DNA from: Pseudomonadota bacterium
GTDB lineage: Bacteria > Pseudomonadota > Alphaproteobacteria > Rhizobiales > Xanthobacteraceae
NCBI GenBank assembly: GCA_023434095.1
Contig: JAEYTJ010000070.1
Coordinates: 1 to 22,456, forward strand
Length of the DNA: 22,456 nucleotides
Direction of reading: 5' to 3'
Shown piece after piece: positions 11,595-18,715 of the stretch. Every line of letters starts with the position of its first letter. The stretch's first letter is position 1. A program made the position numbers and the translations under genes. The notes below the pieces were generated by a model. The model searched no databases. It saw only the letters and a program-made list of their open reading frames with translations, and was not told where the DNA came from.

Positions 11595-12986
11595 TTAACC
11601 TGGCGAGATCATCTTCTCCGGACGCACAACAGCGTCGAATTCTTCATTGGTAACATAGCCCCCACCCACCGCTTCTTCACGCAGCGTGGTGCCGTTCTTA
11701 TGCGCGGTCTTGGCGATCTTGGCCGCGTTGTCATAGCCGATCTTCGGCGCCAGCGCGGTGACCAGCATCAGCGAGCGCTCCAGCGCCGCCGTGATGTTGT
11801 CCTCGCGCGGCACGATGCCGACGACGCAATGCTCGGTGAAGCTCAACGCCGCGTCGGACAGGAGCCGCACCGACTGCAGGAAATTATAGGCCATGACCGG
11901 GTTGTAGACGTTCAATTCGAAATGGCCCTGGCTGCCGGCGAAGCTCAGCGTCGCGTTGTTGCCGAAGACCTGCACGCAGACCTGGGTCAGCGCCTCGCAC
12001 TGGGTGGGGTTCACCTTGCCGGGCATGATCGAGGAGCCGGGCTCGTTCTCCGGCAGAGACAGTTCGCCGAGGCCCGAGCGCGGGCCGGAGCCGAGGAAGC
12101 GGATGTCGTTGGCGATCTTGAACAGCGACACCGCCACCGTATTGATCGCCCCGTGCGAGAACACCATGGCGTCGTGCGCCGCCAGCGCCTCGAACTTGTT
12201 CGGCGCGGTGGTGAAGGGCAGCCCGGTGATGGCGGCGATGTGTTCGGCCACCTGCTCGGCGAACCCCACCGGCGCGTTGAGCCCGGTGCCGACGGCGGTC
12301 CCGCCCTGCGCGAGCTGCATCAGCGCCGGCAGCGTCGATTCCAGCCGCACGATGCCGTTCTCCACCTGCTGGGCATAGCCGGAGAATTCCTGGCCGAGCG
12401 TCAGCGGCGTCGCGTCCTGGGTGTGGGTACGGCCGATCTTGATGATGTGCTGCCACTGCGCCGCCTTCTCGGCCAGCGCGCCGTGCAGGGTGCGAAGGGC
12501 CGGCAGCAGCCGGTGCACGATCTCCTCCGCGCACGCCACGTGCATCGCCGTCGGATAGGTGTCGTTGGACGACTGGCTCATATTGACGTGGTCATTGGGG
12601 TGAACCGGCTTCTTCGAGCCCATCTCGCCGCCCATCATCTCGATGGCGCGATTGGAGATCACCTCATTGGCGTTCATGTTGGACTGGGTGCCCGAGCCGG
12701 TCTGCCACACCACCAGCGGGAAGTGCTCGTCGAGCTTGCCGTCGATCACCTCCTGCGCGGCGGCGATGATGGCGGCGCCGAGCGTCGGGTCGAGGCGCCC
12801 CAGCGCCATATTGGTTTCCGCCGCCGCCCGCTTGACGATGCCGAGCGCCCGGACCACCGGCAGCGGCTGCTTCTCCCAGCCGATCTTGAAATTGCCGAGC
12901 GAGCGCTGCGCCTGCGCGCCCCAGTACTTGTCGGCCTCCACGTCGATGGGGCCGAACGTGTCTGTTTCGATGCGGGTCTTGCTCAT
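11595..12986 (-). CDS. fumC: Fumarate hydratase class II (FumC)
   Basis: A 463-residue cytoplasmic TCA-cycle enzyme that interconverts fumarate and malate; the iron-independent, homotetrameric type. The superfamily signature GSSIMPGKVNP is at 317-327 and contains the catalytic serine loop. TGSGTQSNMN (96-105), HPNDHVNMSQSSNDTYP (129-145) and the catalytic histidine H188 in GRTHTQDATP are all present. The length is normal, and the start MSKTRIETDTFGPIDV is typical, with GAAAGG about 10 nt upstream. Class II rather than argininosuccinate lyase or aspartase is clear from the N-terminal and NEPGSSIMPGKVNPTQCEALT sequences. It is transcribed toward the LTXXQ gene, 133 bp away, but that gene appears to have its own promoter. 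Confidence 0.97.
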   Translation of the reverse strand: MSKTRIETDTFGPIDVEADKYWGAQAQRSLGNFKIGWEKQPLPVVRALGIVKRAAAETNMALGRLDPTLGAAIIAAAQEVIDGKLDEHFPLVVWQTGSGTQSNMNANEVISNRAIEMMGGEMGSKKPVHPNDHVNMSQSSNDTYPTAMHVACAEEIVHRLLPALRTLHGALAEKAAQWQHIIKIGRTHTQDATPLTLGQEFSGYAQQVENGIVRLESTLPALMQLAQGGTAVGTGLNAPVGFAEQVAEHIAAITGLPFTTAPNKFEALAAHDAMVFSHGAINTVAVSLFKIANDIRFLGSGPRSGLGELSLPENEPGSSIMPGKVNPTQCEALTQVCVQVFGNNATLSFAGSQGHFELNVYNPVMAYNFLQSVRLLSDAALSFTEHCVVGIVPREDNITAALERSLMLVTALAPKIGYDNAAKIAKTAHKNGTTLREEAVGGGYVTNEEFDAVVRPEKMISPG

Positions 12987-13384
12987 CGGTCAAAAGCCTT
13001 TCGGGGGTGCGTCAAGATGGCCCAATCAAGAGGGCGTCGCGGCTCGCGGCGGGTCTAGCACGCGTCGGCCGGCGGCGAAATCAGCCGCAGGACGCATGAC
13101 GGGCTCGCGCAAGGTTCCAGCGTCTCAGATCACAAATACGTGACAATTGCCGCTCCGAAAGCCATCGGCGCGCCTGCATCCACCCCACCGAAATACCCTC
13201 CGCTACGGAGCGCCGTACACCAACCCGCTACCTGCAACGTTTTTTGCCCTGCCCTGGCCAGACGGCCGCCACGTACCGCGCGGCGGCAAATTCTTGGAAA
13301 GAGCCATTTTCGCCGATATTATGAGAGAACTAATGAAGCACACTGCGCAGTTTCTGCACCCCCAGTAACCGGAGGCCGGCGCCC
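12987..13384. other. 398-bp intergenic region, divergent fumC / DUF4169 control region
   Basis: No convincing gene lies here; the short open frames run out of phase with any family I know. It must hold the fumC promoter (minus), for which I see only a weak candidate, GCTAGA at 13059-13054 with TGATTT about 18 nt upstream. It also holds the DUF4169 promoter, listed separately. An inverted repeat TCAC-N6-GTGA sits at 13130-13143, and a T6 run (13240-13245) follows no proper stem. The right half is less GC-rich than the neighbours. Confidence 0.6.
13294..13322 (+). promoter_or_regulatory. Promoter of the DUF4169-RHH pair
   Basis: TTGGAA (13294-13299), 17 nt, TATTAT (13317-13322). Transcription would start near 13329, leaving a leader of about 56 nt. 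The -10 differs from consensus by one base. Confidence 0.7.
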
Positions 13385-13573
13385 GTGGGCGACCTTGTGA
13401 ATCTCAACCGCCACCGCAAGCGGATGGCCCGCCAGACGGCGGAACAAACCGCCGCCGCACGGCGTTTGGAGTTCGGCCGCCCAAAGCACCAGCGCGAGTT
13501 GGACGCGGCCGAGGAACGAAAGCAGGAAAAGATGCTTGAAGGGCATAGGCGCATTCGAGAGGACGAGACATGA
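13385..13573 (+). CDS. DUF4169 family small protein
   Basis: A 62-residue, highly charged, probably helical cytoplasmic protein beginning (V)GDLVNLNRHRKRMARQ, the DUF4169 signature, with RRLEFGRPKHQRELDAAEERKQEK in the second half. Function unknown. The start is a GTG with GGAGG about 9 nt upstream. Its stop overlaps the ATG of the ribbon-helix-helix gene (ATGA), so the two are translationally coupled. The gene pair is common next to fumC and sspB genes in Rhizobiales, which suggests a conserved joint role; the basic composition would fit nucleic-acid or protein binding (inference). Confidence 0.82.
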   Translation: MGDLVNLNRHRKRMARQTAEQTAAARRLEFGRPKHQRELDAAEERKQEKMLEGHRRIREDET

Positions 13574-13848
13574 AGAGTCCCGTGGTTAAGCGGTCGATCG
13601 TGATTGCCGGTCACAAGACCAGCGTCAGTCTGGAAGATCAGTTCTGGGACGCCCTCAAGGAGATCGCAGCAAACCGGCGCAGTACCTTGTCGGAAATCGT
13701 GGCCTCCATCGATTCGGGCCGCAATCAGGGCAATCTGTCGTCGGCGATCCGCCTTTACGTCCTGGCGCATTATCGCAGCCCTTCTTCCAGCCGCGAGCCG
13801 GTCGAGGCGACCGAGCGCAACGGCTCCATGCGCTCTACCGTTGCGTAA
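13570..13848 (+). CDS. Ribbon-helix-helix domain protein (RHH_4 type)
   Basis: A 92-residue cytoplasmic protein. Residues 6-70 match the RHH_4 family: KRSIVIAGHKTSVSLEDQFW (basic ribbon then helix A), DALKEIAANRRSTLSEIVASID, and NLSSAIRLYVLAHYR. Ribbon-helix-helix proteins usually bind DNA as dimers through the beta-ribbon, here SIVIAGHKTSVSL, so a transcriptional regulator is likely; members of this family have sometimes been annotated as aryl-sulfate sulfotransferases without support. The last 25 residues are variable. It is coupled to the DUF4169 gene by a 4-bp overlap and is followed by a terminator 68 bp downstream. Confidence 0.87.
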   Translation: MKSPVVKRSIVIAGHKTSVSLEDQFWDALKEIAANRRSTLSEIVASIDSGRNQGNLSSAIRLYVLAHYRSPSSSREPVEATERNGSMRSTVA

Positions 13849-13915
13849 ACCCGACTGAGATCCCATATCGGGAGGTGGCGGGCGCGTTGTAACCTGATGC
13901 CTCGTCACCTATAAC

Positions 13916-13955
13916 CGCCTCGTCACGCCGTTACGGCGGCGAGGCGCGGGTTTTC
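13916..13955 (+). terminator. Terminator of the DUF4169-RHH operon
   Basis: Outer stem 13916-13922 cgcctcg with 13940-13946 cgaggcg, inner stem cgccg/cggcg with a TTA loop, then CGGG and TTTTC. The left arm is duplicated just upstream: GCCTCGTCAC occurs at 13899-13908 and again at 13917-13926. Confidence 0.85.
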
Positions 13956-14029
13956 TTGCACGGTGGCGTCTGCCGGTTCTGCGCTTGCGAGCCCGGACAA
14001 GCCGGGCGCGCAAACGGAGTGGGCGCGGA

Positions 14030-15184
14030 ATGTCATGGAAGAACCAGAGCGGCGGGCCATGGGGCGGTGGTCCGCGCGGCCCTTGGGGCACTGGTCCGCA
14101 ATCGCCGGGGCCGAGTTCTCCCGATCTTGAAGATCTGATCCGTCGCGGCCAGGAAAAGCTGCGGACCGCCATTCCTGGCGGCTTCGGCACCGGCAAGGGC
14201 ATCGTGATTCTGGTGGCGCTGGCCATCGTCGCCTGGCTGCTGTCGGGCTTCTACCGCGTCGAGCCGGACGAGCAGGGCGTGGTCCTCCGCTTCGGCAAAT
14301 TCGTCGGGACCACCAACCCCGGCCTGAACTACCACCTTCCCTATCCCATCGAGACGGTGCTGACCCCGCAGGTCACGCGCGTCAACCGGATCGATATCGG
14401 CATCCGCACCGGCGACGACCCGCGCCGCGGCTCCGTGCAGCGCGACGTCGCGGAAGAGAGCCTGATGCTCACCGGCGACGAGAACATCGTCGACGTCGAC
14501 TTCGCCGTCTTCTGGATGGTGAAGCCCGCCGCCCCCGGCTCGTCCGAGGACGTCGGCGCCGCCAACTTCCTGTTCAACGTCCAGAATCCGGAAGGCACCA
14601 TCAAGGCGGTGGCGGAAAGCGCCATGCGCGAGGTGGTCGGCCGCACCAACATCCAGCCCATCCTCACCGGTGCCCGCCAGAACATCGAGACGGCGGTGCA
14701 GGAACTCATGCAGCGCACGCTGGACGGCTACCGCGCCGGCGTGCTCGTGACCCAGGTCCAGCTGCAGAAGGTCGATCCGCCCTCGCAGGTCATCGATGCC
14801 TTCCGCGACGTGCAGGCCGCGCGCGCGGACGCCGAGCGTCTACAGAACGAGGCTCAGGCCTACGCCAACCGCGTGGTGCCGGAAGCGCGAGGCGACGCCG
14901 CGCGCATCACCCAGGGAGCCGAAGGCTACAAGGAGCGGGCGATCATCGAGGCGAGAGGTCAGGCGGCGCGCTTCCTCAGCGTGCTCGGCGAATACCAGAA
15001 GGCGCCCGAAGTCACGCGCCAGCGCCTCTATCTCGAAACCATGGAACGCGTATTCGGCGGAATGGACAAGGTGATCATCGATCCTGCGGCCGGCGGCTCG
15101 TCCGGAGTCGTCCCCTATCTGCCCCTCGCCCCGCTCACCGGCAGTAGCACCGCTCCGGCGGCCGGCCAGGGAGCCGCGAAATGA
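14030..15184 (+). CDS. hflK: HflK, subunit of the FtsH-associated HflKC complex
   Basis: A 384-residue inner-membrane protein. With HflC it forms a large ring in the membrane that encloses and modulates the FtsH protease. The N-terminal 50 residues are cytoplasmic and Gly/Pro-rich (QSGGPWGGGPRGPWGTGP), then one membrane segment at about 57-73, then the periplasmic SPFH (prohibitin) domain starting YRVEPDEQGVVLRFGKFVG. The charged coiled-coil part (ADAERLQNEAQAYANRVVPEARG) follows, and the C-terminus is Gly/Ala/Pro-rich. The start is the ATG giving MSWKNQSGG, the family norm, with GGAG about 10 nt upstream; earlier start codons in the frame have no support. Its stop overlaps the hflC start (ATGA). 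Confidence 0.95.
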   Translation: MSWKNQSGGPWGGGPRGPWGTGPQSPGPSSPDLEDLIRRGQEKLRTAIPGGFGTGKGIVILVALAIVAWLLSGFYRVEPDEQGVVLRFGKFVGTTNPGLNYHLPYPIETVLTPQVTRVNRIDIGIRTGDDPRRGSVQRDVAEESLMLTGDENIVDVDFAVFWMVKPAAPGSSEDVGAANFLFNVQNPEGTIKAVAESAMREVVGRTNIQPILTGARQNIETAVQELMQRTLDGYRAGVLVTQVQLQKVDPPSQVIDAFRDVQAARADAERLQNEAQAYANRVVPEARGDAARITQGAEGYKERAIIEARGQAARFLSVLGEYQKAPEVTRQRLYLETMERVFGGMDKVIIDPAAGGSSGVVPYLPLAPLTGSSTAPAAGQGAAK

Positions 15185-16128
15185 GGAACAGTCTCGGTCT
15201 CGTTCTGGCGATCGTCGTCGCCGCCGTCCTCATCGGCCTGTTCTCGGCCCTGTTCAGCGTCTACCAGACCCAGCAGGCGCTGGTCCTGCGCCTCGGCGAA
15301 CCCATCCGGGTCATCGAGGAGCCGGGTCTGCACGCCAAGATCCCGATGATCGACAGCGTGATCTTCATCGACAAGCGCATCCTCGACCTCGAGAACCCCT
15401 CGCAGGAAGTGATCGCGGCCGACCAGAAGCGCCTGGTGGTGGACGCCTTCGCGCGCTACCGCATCGTCAACCCGCTGCGCTTCTACCAGTCGGTCGGCAG
15501 TGTCGAGGCGGCCAATTCGCGCCTCGCCACCATCCTGAACTCGTCACTGCGCCGCGTGCTGGGCGAATCCACCTTCACCGAGGTGGTGCGCGACCAGCGC
15601 GAGGCCCTGATGGCGCGCATCCGCGATCAGGTGAACCGCGAGGCCGCCGGCTTCGGCATCGACGTCATCGATGTCCGCATCCGCCGCGCCGACCTGCCGG
15701 AGGCCAACAGCCAAGCGGTGTTCCAGCGCATGCAGACGGAACGTCAGCGCGAAGCGGCGGAAATTCGCGCCCAGGGCGGCGAAGCGGCCCAGACCATCCG
15801 TTCCCGCGCGGACCGCGACTCGACGATCATCGTCGCCGAGGCCAATGCCACCGCCGACCAGCTGCGCGGTGAAGGCGAGGCCGAGCGCAACGAGATCTTC
15901 GCCCAGGCCTATAATCAGGACCGCGGCTTCTTCGACTTCTACCGGTCGATGCAGGCATACGAGGCCTCGCTGAAGGGCTCGGACACGCGGATGCTGCTGG
16001 CGCCGGATTCGGAATTCTTCCGCTTCTTCGGCAATCCCGCGGCTCGCGCCGACGCCGTCGTGGGCACCCCGGCCGCGCCGGCCGCAGCTCCCACGGCGCC
16101 GGCGGCACCGCTCGCACCCGCCAACTGA
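15181..16128 (+). CDS. hflC: HflC, subunit of the FtsH-associated HflKC complex
   Basis: A 315-residue partner of HflK. It has a short N-terminus, one membrane segment (about residues 5-27), then the periplasmic SPFH domain (VYQTQQALVLRLGEPIRVI, GLHAKIPMIDSVIFIDKR) and a coiled-coil region (MQTERQREAAEIRAQGGEAAQTIRSRADRD in two helices). YNQDRGFFDFYRSMQAYEASL near 240-260 and TRMLLAPDSEFFRFF are typical HflC endings. The tail is Ala/Pro-rich. Translationally coupled to hflK by a 4-bp overlap and followed 12 bp later by the DUF2065 gene. Confidence 0.95.
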   Translation: MRNSLGLVLAIVVAAVLIGLFSALFSVYQTQQALVLRLGEPIRVIEEPGLHAKIPMIDSVIFIDKRILDLENPSQEVIAADQKRLVVDAFARYRIVNPLRFYQSVGSVEAANSRLATILNSSLRRVLGESTFTEVVRDQREALMARIRDQVNREAAGFGIDVIDVRIRRADLPEANSQAVFQRMQTERQREAAEIRAQGGEAAQTIRSRADRDSTIIVAEANATADQLRGEGEAERNEIFAQAYNQDRGFFDFYRSMQAYEASLKGSDTRMLLAPDSEFFRFFGNPAARADAVVGTPAAPAAAPTAPAAPLAPAN

Positions 16129-16140
16129 TGCGGCGCGACG

Positions 16141-16326
16141 ATGTATGATTTCATCGTCGCGCTCGGCCTCGTGCTGGTGATCGAAGGACTGGCGCTCGCC
16201 GTCGCTCCGGCGGCGGTGCGCCGCTCCGCCGAGGCCATCGCGCAACTGTCCGATTCACCGTTGCGCGTGGCCGGCCTCATCGGGGCCGTTCTGGGTCTCG
16301 TTCTCGTCTGGGCGATCCGAGGTTGA
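16141..16326 (+). CDS. DUF2065 (YjeT-like) small membrane protein
   Basis: A 61-residue protein with two membrane segments (about residues 3-24 and 43-59) joined by a short loop (RRSAEAIAQLSDSPLR). It matches DUF2065, whose E. coli member YjeT is also encoded just after hflC, so a role with the HflKC-FtsH complex is a reasonable inference. It is the last gene of the hflKC operon; a strong terminator follows within 2 bp. Confidence 0.88.
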   Translation: MYDFIVALGLVLVIEGLALAVAPAAVRRSAEAIAQLSDSPLRVAGLIGAVLGLVLVWAIRG

Positions 16327-16327
16327 A

Positions 16328-16361
16328 GAGGCGGGGCCGCAAGCCCCGCCTCGCGCTCTTT
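16328..16361 (+). terminator. Terminator of the hflK-hflC-DUF2065 operon
   Basis: A perfect 10-bp stem (16328-16337 with 16343-16352, gaggcggggc/gccccgcctc), loop CGCAA, then GCGCTCTTTT. It separates the operon from the protease gene downstream, which must therefore use its own promoter or read-through. Confidence 0.9.
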
Positions 16362-16449
16362 TGGCTTGCATCGCATCATGCGGCTTGTAGCGTCGGACAC
16401 CACGGCCGTGGATGTCGGACCGTTCCGCCCCGTTCCGCGTGGCGGCGTC

Positions 16450-16456
16450 AAGGAGG
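16450..16456 (+). promoter_or_regulatory. Ribosome-binding site that fixes the Do protease start
   Basis: AAGGAGG, 4 nt before the ATG at 16461. It favours that start over the TTG at 16323, from which the frame is also open but which would translate the terminator hairpin. Confidence 0.85.
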
Positions 16457-16460
16457 CTTC

Positions 16461-18032
16461 ATGATCAACTGCCTTGAGGGCCCGGGCCTCGAGCGTTCCG
16501 CCCTCGTGCTCCCCGCCCCTTCCGTCCCCGTGCGGCTCCCGATCGCACGCCGCCTCGCGCGACGGCTGAGCGCGGCGCTGCTCGCTCTCGGCCTCGCCGC
16601 GTCGCTGGCGGCGCTCCCGCAGGCGGCCAATGCGGCCGCGACCAAGGGCCCCGACACCGTGGCCGACACCGCCGCCCAGATCATGGACGCGGTGGTCAAC
16701 ATCTCCACCTCGCAGACGGTCGCCCCCTCGCGCAGCGTGCCGACGCCGGAACTGCCGCCGGGCTCGCCCTTCGAGGAGTTCTTCGAGGAGTTCTTCAAGC
16801 GCCGGCAGCAGCAGGGCGAGGACCAGGGCCCGCGCCGCGTCTCCTCGCTCGGCTCGGGCTTCGTCATCGATGCGAGCGGCTACATCGTCACCAACAACCA
16901 CGTCATCGCCGATGCCGACGAGGTCTACGCCAATTTCGCCGACGGCTCGAAGCTGAAGGCCGAGATCGTCGGCCGGGACACCAAGATCGATCTGGCGCTG
17001 CTGAAGGTGACGCCCGACGCCGACAAGCCGCTCAAGGCGGTGAAGTTCGGCAATTCCGACATCCTGCGCGTCGGCGACTGGGTGATGGCGATCGGCAATC
17101 CGTTCGGCCTCGGCGGCACGCTCACCGTGGGCGTCATCTCCGCGCGCAACCGCGACATCAATTCCGGCCCCTACGACAACTTCCTGCAGACGGACGCGGC
17201 GATCAACCGCGGCAATTCCGGCGGCCCGCTGTTCAACATGGAAGGCGACGTCATCGGCATCAATACCGCCATCATCTCGCCGTCGGGCGGCTCCATCGGC
17301 ATCGGCTTCGCCGTCCCGTCCAACACCGCCATCCCGATCATCGCCCAGCTCAAGGAGTTCGGGGAGACGCGGCGCGGCTGGATCGGGGTCCGCATCCAGC
17401 AGGTCACGCCAGAGATCGCCGAAAGCCTCTCGCTCGACCGTGCGCGCGGGGCGCTCATCGGCTCAGTGACCGAGGACGGCCCCGCCGCCAAGGGCGGGCT
17501 CAAGGCCGGCGACGTCGTCGTTACCTTCGACGGCAAGGACGTGAAGGACATGCGCGCCCTGCCGATCATCGTCGCCGACACGCCGGTCGACAAGCAGGTG
17601 GACGTCGTCGTCATCCGCAAGGGCCAGCAGGAGACGATCAAGCTCACCGTCGGCCGCCTCGACGAGGGCACGCCCTCGCCCAGTGCCGCCGTGGAACCCG
17701 AGAAGAAGCCCGACGCCCCGCCGCCGGTGGCGACCGTCAAGCTGATGGGCGTCGAAATGGCCGAAATGACGCCGGAACTGCGCACCCGCTTCAAAATCAA
17801 GGAAGAGCTCAAGGGCGTCGTGGTCATGACGGTGGAGCCCGGCTCGGTCGCGGCCGAGCGCGGCATCGCTCCCGGCAATCTCGTCGTCGAGGTCAATCAG
17901 GAAGCGACGCTGACGCCCGGCGATGTCGAGAACCGACTCACCGCGCTCAAGAAGGAAGGAAGGCGCTCGGCTCTGCTGATGATCGCCGACCCCGAGGGCC
18001 AGATCCGCTTCACCGCCCTGCCGATCGAGTGA
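16461..18032 (+). CDS. degP: Do-family periplasmic serine endoprotease (DegP/HtrA-like)
   Basis: A 523-residue periplasmic protease/chaperone that degrades misfolded envelope proteins. The N-terminus is a long signal sequence: about 30 residues before an Arg-rich stretch (RRLARRLSAAL) and a hydrophobic core, with cleavage near ANA (56-58). The catalytic triad is H147 (TNNHVIADADEV), D177 (DTKIDLALLKV) and S253 (INRGNSGGPLFNM). Two PDZ domains follow at about 305-398 and 426-515, joined by a Pro-rich linker. DegP, DegQ and MucD cannot be told apart from sequence alone; the symbol is by position next to hflKC. The FEEFFEEFFKRRQQQ segment (104-118) is the usual LA-loop region. Strong terminators lie on both sides. 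Confidence 0.93.
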   Translation: MINCLEGPGLERSALVLPAPSVPVRLPIARRLARRLSAALLALGLAASLAALPQAANAAATKGPDTVADTAAQIMDAVVNISTSQTVAPSRSVPTPELPPGSPFEEFFEEFFKRRQQQGEDQGPRRVSSLGSGFVIDASGYIVTNNHVIADADEVYANFADGSKLKAEIVGRDTKIDLALLKVTPDADKPLKAVKFGNSDILRVGDWVMAIGNPFGLGGTLTVGVISARNRDINSGPYDNFLQTDAAINRGNSGGPLFNMEGDVIGINTAIISPSGGSIGIGFAVPSNTAIPIIAQLKEFGETRRGWIGVRIQQVTPEIAESLSLDRARGALIGSVTEDGPAAKGGLKAGDVVVTFDGKDVKDMRALPIIVADTPVDKQVDVVVIRKGQQETIKLTVGRLDEGTPSPSAAVEPEKKPDAPPPVATVKLMGVEMAEMTPELRTRFKIKEELKGVVVMTVEPGSVAAERGIAPGNLVVEVNQEATLTPGDVENRLTALKKEGRRSALLMIADPEGQIRFTALPIE

Positions 18033-18084
18033 CGCCGTCGCCCCGAAGCCGCCTCAGGCGGCCGGGGATCGTCCGCAGACAGAC

Positions 18085-18113
18085 AACACCCCGGAGCCCG
18101 CTCCGGGGTGTTT
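18085..18113 (+). terminator. Terminator of the Do protease gene (probably bidirectional)
   Basis: A perfect 12-bp stem (18085-18096 with 18101-18112), loop CCCG, followed by TTTGCGTT. It lies 52 bp after the stop and ends before the convergent DUF1036 gene, which it may also terminate. Confidence 0.9.
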
Positions 18114-18171
18114 GCGTTCTGGGGTCGGCGATATACGGGGCGATAGAGGGGCGAGGGCCGCAGGAAGCGGC

Positions 18172-18672
18172 TCAGGGCCGTGACGGCGGCATGGGCGGGG
18201 GCGGCAGCCCGGCTCCGGGCCCGGCATCCGCCGCCGCGGGCTTGCGCTCGGTAAGCTGCACCGTCCAGCTCTTCTGCTCGTGCGTGTCGACCTCGAAGAA
18301 GCCGGTGCGGTCGAAGCCGCGCGCCAGGCAATCCTGGATGCCGCGAATGGTGAATTCCTTCTCGCGGGTGCACATGAAGGCCTTGCCGGACCATTCCCCG
18401 CCGAGATCGTAGTCGATGGCGTAGACATAGTAGAAGCGCGCCACCAGGTCGCCGCGCAGCAGCGTCTCGCAGCTGTTGGCGCCGATGTTCCACCAGCCCT
18501 CGGTCGCCCAGCTGTTGCCGTCCTTGTAGCCGAGCGCGATGCCGACGCGGCTGCTGGAACGGTTGCACAGGCGGAAATCCGCCGCCGCGGGCACCGGCAT
18601 CAGCCCGGCCAGCACCGGCACCGCCAGCAGGGCGGCGACGAACGCTCGGCCCGCCGCACTGCGCGCAGCCAC
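18172..18672 (-). CDS. DUF1036 secreted protein
   Basis: A 166-residue exported protein. With the GTG start at 18670-18672, residues 1-31 make a proper signal peptide (VAARSAAGRAFVAALLAVPVLAG, cleavage at AAA-D). The mature part is the DUF1036 domain: DFRLCNRSSSRVGIALGYKD, WATEGWWNIGANSCETLLRG, YYVYAIDYDLGGEWSGKAFMC, then FTIRGIQDCLARGFDRTGFFEVDT. Four cysteines (LCN, NSCE, FMC, QDC) could form disulfides. The function of the family is unknown. The GTG is preferred because GGAGGG lies 6 nt upstream and the signal peptide then begins cleanly; the ATG at 18747 would overlap the glycerate kinase gene by 32 bp. The Pro/Gly-rich tail is variable. Confidence 0.85.
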   Translation of the reverse strand: MAARSAAGRAFVAALLAVPVLAGLMPVPAAADFRLCNRSSSRVGIALGYKDGNSWATEGWWNIGANSCETLLRGDLVARFYYVYAIDYDLGGEWSGKAFMCTREKEFTIRGIQDCLARGFDRTGFFEVDTHEQKSWTVQLTERKPAAADAGPGAGLPPPPMPPSRP

Positions 18673-18678
18673 GCGCCG

Positions 18679-18684
18679 CCCTCC
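18679..18684 (-). promoter_or_regulatory. Ribosome-binding site deciding the DUF1036 start
   Basis: GGAGGG on the minus strand, 6 nt before the GTG at 18672-18670. It lies in the 43-bp gap after the glycerate kinase stop and points to a GTG start. Confidence 0.7.
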
Positions 18685-18715
18685 CCCGCGAGGGGCGGCG
18701 GCACGGGCGGCGAAG

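Noticed and set aside
11568..13058. 496-codon open frame on the plus strand
   Set aside because: Antisense to fumC, with repetitive Arg/His/Gly-rich translation. Codon bias of fumC on the other strand explains it.
13147..13368. 73-codon open frame upstream of the DUF4169 gene
   Set aside because: No ribosome-binding site, Pro/Arg-rich sequence without family resemblance, and it runs across the DUF4169 promoter.
13385..13848. Toxin-antitoxin module
   Set aside because: The ribbon-helix-helix protein could be an antitoxin-like regulator, but the partner is the chromosomally conserved DUF4169 family, with no toxin fold or motif.
16323..16460. Longer Do protease start at TTG 16323
   Set aside because: It would translate the operon terminator and has no ribosome-binding site, while AAGGAGG precedes the ATG at 16461.
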